This document shows, piece after piece, positions 61,630-64,000 of a stretch of 64,000 bases of DNA (positions are counted from its first letter, which is position 1; every line of letters starts with the position of its first letter). The notes under the pieces were generated by a model that saw only the letters and a program-made list of their open reading frames with translations, was not told where the DNA came from and made no database searches. This DNA is from CAVQUE01 sp046290435. GTDB lineage: Bacteria; Actinomycetota; Acidimicrobiia; Acidimicrobiales; UBA8592. A program made the position numbers and the translations under genes. Where the stretch lies: assembly GCA_046290435.1 (NCBI GenBank), contig JBKAGO010000048.1:16293-80292 (forward strand), written 5' to 3'.

Positions 61630-62814
61630 TCACGACGTGCGCACCCGGAGCGATCGGGGGCCCCGGAACTCGAAGCCGACGATCTCGACGGGCTCGTCGG
61701 GGTCGAGGGTGAGGCCGGGGTGCGCGGCGAACAGCCGCTCGACACCCACCTTGACCTCCTGACGGCCGAGCCACTCGCCGAGGCAGCGGTGCGTGCCGAG
61801 CGCGAACGCAGCGTGCGGGCCCTCTCGACGGTCGACATCGATGTCGCCGGCCCGACTCCAGTGCGACTCGTCGAGGTTGATCGACCGCAGGACACCGGCG
61901 ACCAGCGCACCGGCGGGGATGGTCACGCCCCCGACCTCGACGTCGCGGGTCGCCTGACGGGTGACGGTGCCCACCGGCGAGACGACCCGGAACACCTCCT
62001 CGATCAGGCGGCGCAGCAGCCTCGGTTGGGCGTCGACGCGGGCCCGCAGGTCGGGCCGGGTGAGCAGCACCCAGACGACGAGGCCGATGCCGTCGGCGGG
62101 TTCGTTGATGCCGCCCGAGATCATCAGACGCACGTTGTTGACGATCTCGTCGCGGGTGGCACCGGCCGCGACGAAGTGCGCGATGGCGCTGTGGTCGGCC
62201 TCGCCGCGCTCCGACGCCGCCCGGGCTTCGGCAATGCGCTCGTCGATGGCGTCGCCGAGCTCGGCCTTGGCGATCTCGGCGGCTTCGGTGAGGGCGGGGT
62301 CGTTGTCGAAGTTGGCGATGTCGCCGCACACCCCCGCGCACCACGACCACATCCGCTCCGGGCCGTGGTGCCCGAGACCGAGGACCGCGGCCAGCGAGGC
62401 GGCGGCGACGGGCTGGGCGTAGTCGGCGACGACGTCGAAGCTGCCGTCCCCGTCGGGGCGGGGCAACGCCTGGGCGAAGCCGTCGGCGAGTGCCGCCAGC
62501 TCGTCGGCGACGAACGCTCCGCTGCGGCCGCCGGCACCGAAGGGCGGCTGGAGCATCTTCTGGACCCGCGTGTGCTCGGGCGGGTCGCACGTCAACAGGT
62601 TGGGTCCGAGGGCCCGGGCCAGGAACGACGGCTCGGTGGCTGCGGTGAACAGCTCCGGATGCGCCTCGACGAAGGCGACGTCGTCCCAGCGGGTGACCAG
62701 CCACATGTCGAGCGCTGGGACGAAAGAGACCGGCTCCTCCTCCCGCAGACGGGCGAGGATCTGGTCAGGCTCGTCTTCGAGCTGCGCCAGCGTGATGTCG
62801 TCCCCGATGCTCAT
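61630..62814 (-). CDS. Cytochrome P450 with unusual I helix
   Basis: 394 residues, on the short side. ExxR is in EEVFRVVSP and the haem loop is FALGTHRCLGEWLGRQEV with the thiolate Cys. In the I helix, where most P450s have AGxxTT, it reads ISGGINEPAD: no Thr for oxygen activation, but an Asn-Glu-Pro. Variants of this kind occur in P450s that use other proton routes or different chemistry. Flanked by SDR genes on both sides and followed upstream by a family B element. Confidence 0.9.
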   Translation of the reverse strand: MSIGDDITLAQLEDEPDQILARLREEEPVSFVPALDMWLVTRWDDVAFVEAHPELFTAATEPSFLARALGPNLLTCDPPEHTRVQKMLQPPFGAGGRSGAFVADELAALADGFAQALPRPDGDGSFDVVADYAQPVAAASLAAVLGLGHHGPERMWSWCAGVCGDIANFDNDPALTEAAEIAKAELGDAIDERIAEARAASERGEADHSAIAHFVAAGATRDEIVNNVRLMISGGINEPADGIGLVVWVLLTRPDLRARVDAQPRLLRRLIEEVFRVVSPVGTVTRQATRDVEVGGVTIPAGALVAGVLRSINLDESHWSRAGDIDVDRREGPHAAFALGTHRCLGEWLGRQEVKVGVERLFAAHPGLTLDPDEPVEIVGFEFRGPRSLRVRTS

Positions 62815-62860
62815 GGCCGCCCAGTCAACCACAGGGGTCACCGGCGCCGGGTCGCCGCAA

Positions 62861-63010
62861 CCACTCGGGTCCGCAACCACTGGGGTCAAGTCTTACTTTC
62901 AACCAACTCGGCACGCAGCGGCCTCCAGGCTCGACGACCCGGAGTTGGTTGAAAGTAAGACTTGACCCCTGCCCTTGCAGAGTCTGTCGCAGGGAAGACT
63001 CGACCCCAGT
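62861..63010. repeat. Family B palindromic element, inverted orientation with compensatory change
   Basis: Arms 62880-62909 and 62942-62969. Both arms differ from the family at paired positions: T at 62893 for G, and A at 62958 for C, so pairing is kept. The spacer is the reverse complement of that at 17.4 kb (GCACGCAGCGGCCTCCAGGC), showing that the whole element lies the other way round. A worn fragment of a further right arm, GACTCGACCCCAG, ends at 63009, 28 bases from the SDR stop. Confidence 0.95.
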
Positions 63011-63036
63011 CCTCCCCGAGCGTCGCGGGCCCAGCG

Positions 63037-63837
63037 TTACTCGAGGCCCATGAGGGTGGTCATGCCGTACCAGTGGCCGGCGGTGTAGCCGCCGTCGACG
63101 GGGAGCGCGACACCGGTGACGAACGAGGAGTCGTCGCTGGCCAGGAAGTACGCGGCGCCCGCGATCTCGGAGGCCTCGCCGAAGCGGCCCAACTTGTGCT
63201 GGTCGCGGATCATCTCGCCACGCTCGCCGAGGGCGGGGATGACCGACTCCTGCATCGGAGTCTTGATGAAGCCCGGGCATATGGCGTTCGCACGGATGCC
63301 CAGGCGCCCGTAGTCGTTGGCGAGGTTCTTCGTCAGCAGGATGACGCCCGCCTTGGCAGCGTTGTACGTCGAGCCGCCCTCGCAGCCCTCGAGGCCCTCG
63401 ACGCTCGCGATCGTGATGATGCTGCCGCTGCGCTGTTGCATCATCGCCGGCAGCACGGCCTTGGCGCTGAGCATCGTGCCCGTCAGGTTGATGTCCTGCA
63501 CCCGCTGCCACTCGGCCAGTGCGATCGAATGCACGGGCCCGCCGCCGGCGACGCCCGCAGAGGTGACGACCACGTCGATGCGGCCGTGCTGTTCGACGAT
63601 GTGCTCGGCGGCCTCGGTCTGGGCCGCCTCGTCGACGACGTCGACATCGAGGAACGCCGACGCCGGCGCCGAGGCGACCGCCTCGTCCCACGCGTCGGAG
63701 GCGACGATGTCGCTGCCCACCACGATCGCGCCCTCGTCCGCGAAGCGCCGGGCACAGGCCAGGCCGATGCCCGACCCGGCGCCGGTCACGTAGCAGACCC
63801 GTCCTTGCAGTCGTCCCGTCATGTCGTCAGGTCCCAT
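63037..63837 (-). CDS. Short-chain dehydrogenase/reductase
   Basis: 266 residues. TGAGSGIG (cofactor), TSAGVAG in place of NNAG, the Ser in TIASVEG and YNAAKAG (Tyr, Lys) are in place, followed by NAICPGFIKTPM and ALPVDGGYTAG. Classical SDR fold, NAD(P)-dependent. ATG 63835 or 63820 both possible; neither has a strong ribosome site. Substrate unknown; it may act with the neighbouring P450. Confidence 0.87.
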   Translation of the reverse strand: MGPDDMTGRLQGRVCYVTGAGSGIGLACARRFADEGAIVVGSDIVASDAWDEAVASAPASAFLDVDVVDEAAQTEAAEHIVEQHGRIDVVVTSAGVAGGGPVHSIALAEWQRVQDINLTGTMLSAKAVLPAMMQQRSGSIITIASVEGLEGCEGGSTYNAAKAGVILLTKNLANDYGRLGIRANAICPGFIKTPMQESVIPALGERGEMIRDQHKLGRFGEASEIAGAAYFLASDDSSFVTGVALPVDGGYTAGHWYGMTTLMGLE

Positions 63838-63964
63838 CGATCGGCGGCGCGGCGGCTCAGCAACTCGACAACGCAGTAGCTCAGCAGTCCAGTGGTCCGG
63901 CCGTGTTCATAGCACGACCGGGACCGCGAGCACGACGGGCGCAGACCGGCAAGACTCGCCGACC

Positions 63965-64000
63965 ATGGACCTCGATGCGGATCAGCTGGTGGCGGCGGCT
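63965..64000 (+). CDS. Possible start of a rightward gene, cut by the window end
   Basis: An ATG at 63965 opens a frame (MDLDADQLVAAA) that runs off the window. No ribosome site is obvious. The 163 bases from the SDR start to the window end would otherwise be a divergent promoter region. Too short to identify. Confidence 0.3.
   Translation, partial: MDLDADQLVAAA

Overview
The window is a high-GC chromosomal segment from a free-living, oxidative actinobacterium, perhaps of the Acidimicrobiia. That placement is an inference from base composition, GTG/TTG starts, leaderless-type promoters (TANNNT 6-7 bases before the start codon) and a gene content rich in P450s, acyl-CoA dehydrogenases and SDRs; no rRNA or marker gene is present to test it. 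I see no rRNA, tRNA, CRISPR array, prophage or intact insertion sequence. Coding density is high and no gene-free stretch exceeds 300 bases.

Layout. 1-10.8 kb: a truncated trypsin-like protein with an RTX tail (its serine is replaced by Tyr), a molybdopterin oxidoreductase, a YbaK-like deacylase coupled to an alkylsulfatase, a large secreted subtilase and a Ca2+/cation exchanger. 11-17.4 kb: sulfotransferase-like protein, Nudix hydrolase, amidase, flavin amine oxidase, MOSC protein and adenosine deaminase. 17.6-20 kb: a semialdehyde dehydrogenase and a fumarylacetoacetase-family gene. 20-27 kb: a repeat-built lipoprotein, MarR regulator, quinone oxidoreductase, a DGPF protein/ECF sigma pair and a chemoreceptor. 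27-41 kb, all leftward: a catabolic block of GntR regulator, acyl-CoA dehydrogenase, alcohol dehydrogenase and glutamine-synthetase-like ligase, then an eight-gene run (P450, aminotransferase, ferredoxin, aldehyde dehydrogenase, P450, TPR protein, acyl-CoA dehydrogenase, CoA-transferase) joined almost throughout by 4-base overlaps. 41-45.8 kb: a branched-chain-amino-acid-type ABC importer. 46-49.7 kb: an operon of acetoacetate-decarboxylase-like protein, P450, class III extradiol dioxygenase and class I amidotransferase. 49.7-57.3 kb: two-component system divergent from an MMPL exporter, a lipoprotein/MFS pair and a mutarotase. 57.5-64 kb: three SDRs, an RCC1-propeller/RTX secreted protein and a fourth P450.

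How the genes may work together. An 18-base palindrome, TCGTTCGGTACCGAACGA, lies at the promoters of both the 20 kb operon and the 46 kb operon, with a weaker copy before the ABC importer. Together these loci encode HpaD-, HpaE- and HpaG-like functions, so a dispersed regulon for an aromatic meta-cleavage pathway is plausible. The 27-41 kb block has the parts expected for oxidative breakdown of an amine, possibly cyclic, to an omega-amino acid and on to an acyl-CoA. Neither substrate can be fixed from sequence.

Non-coding structure. Two families of long palindromes are scattered between genes. Family B (28-30 base arms, five loci) nearly always sits about 25 bases past the stop codon of a leftward gene and shows a compensatory arm change. 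Family A (five copies at three loci) has a core of GGCGCCGAAA...TTTCGGCGCC. A 167-base MITE-like element lies at 60505-60671. The two RTX proteins at opposite ends of the window share a C-terminal GCExRRxIP tail, which may be a sorting or secretion signal.
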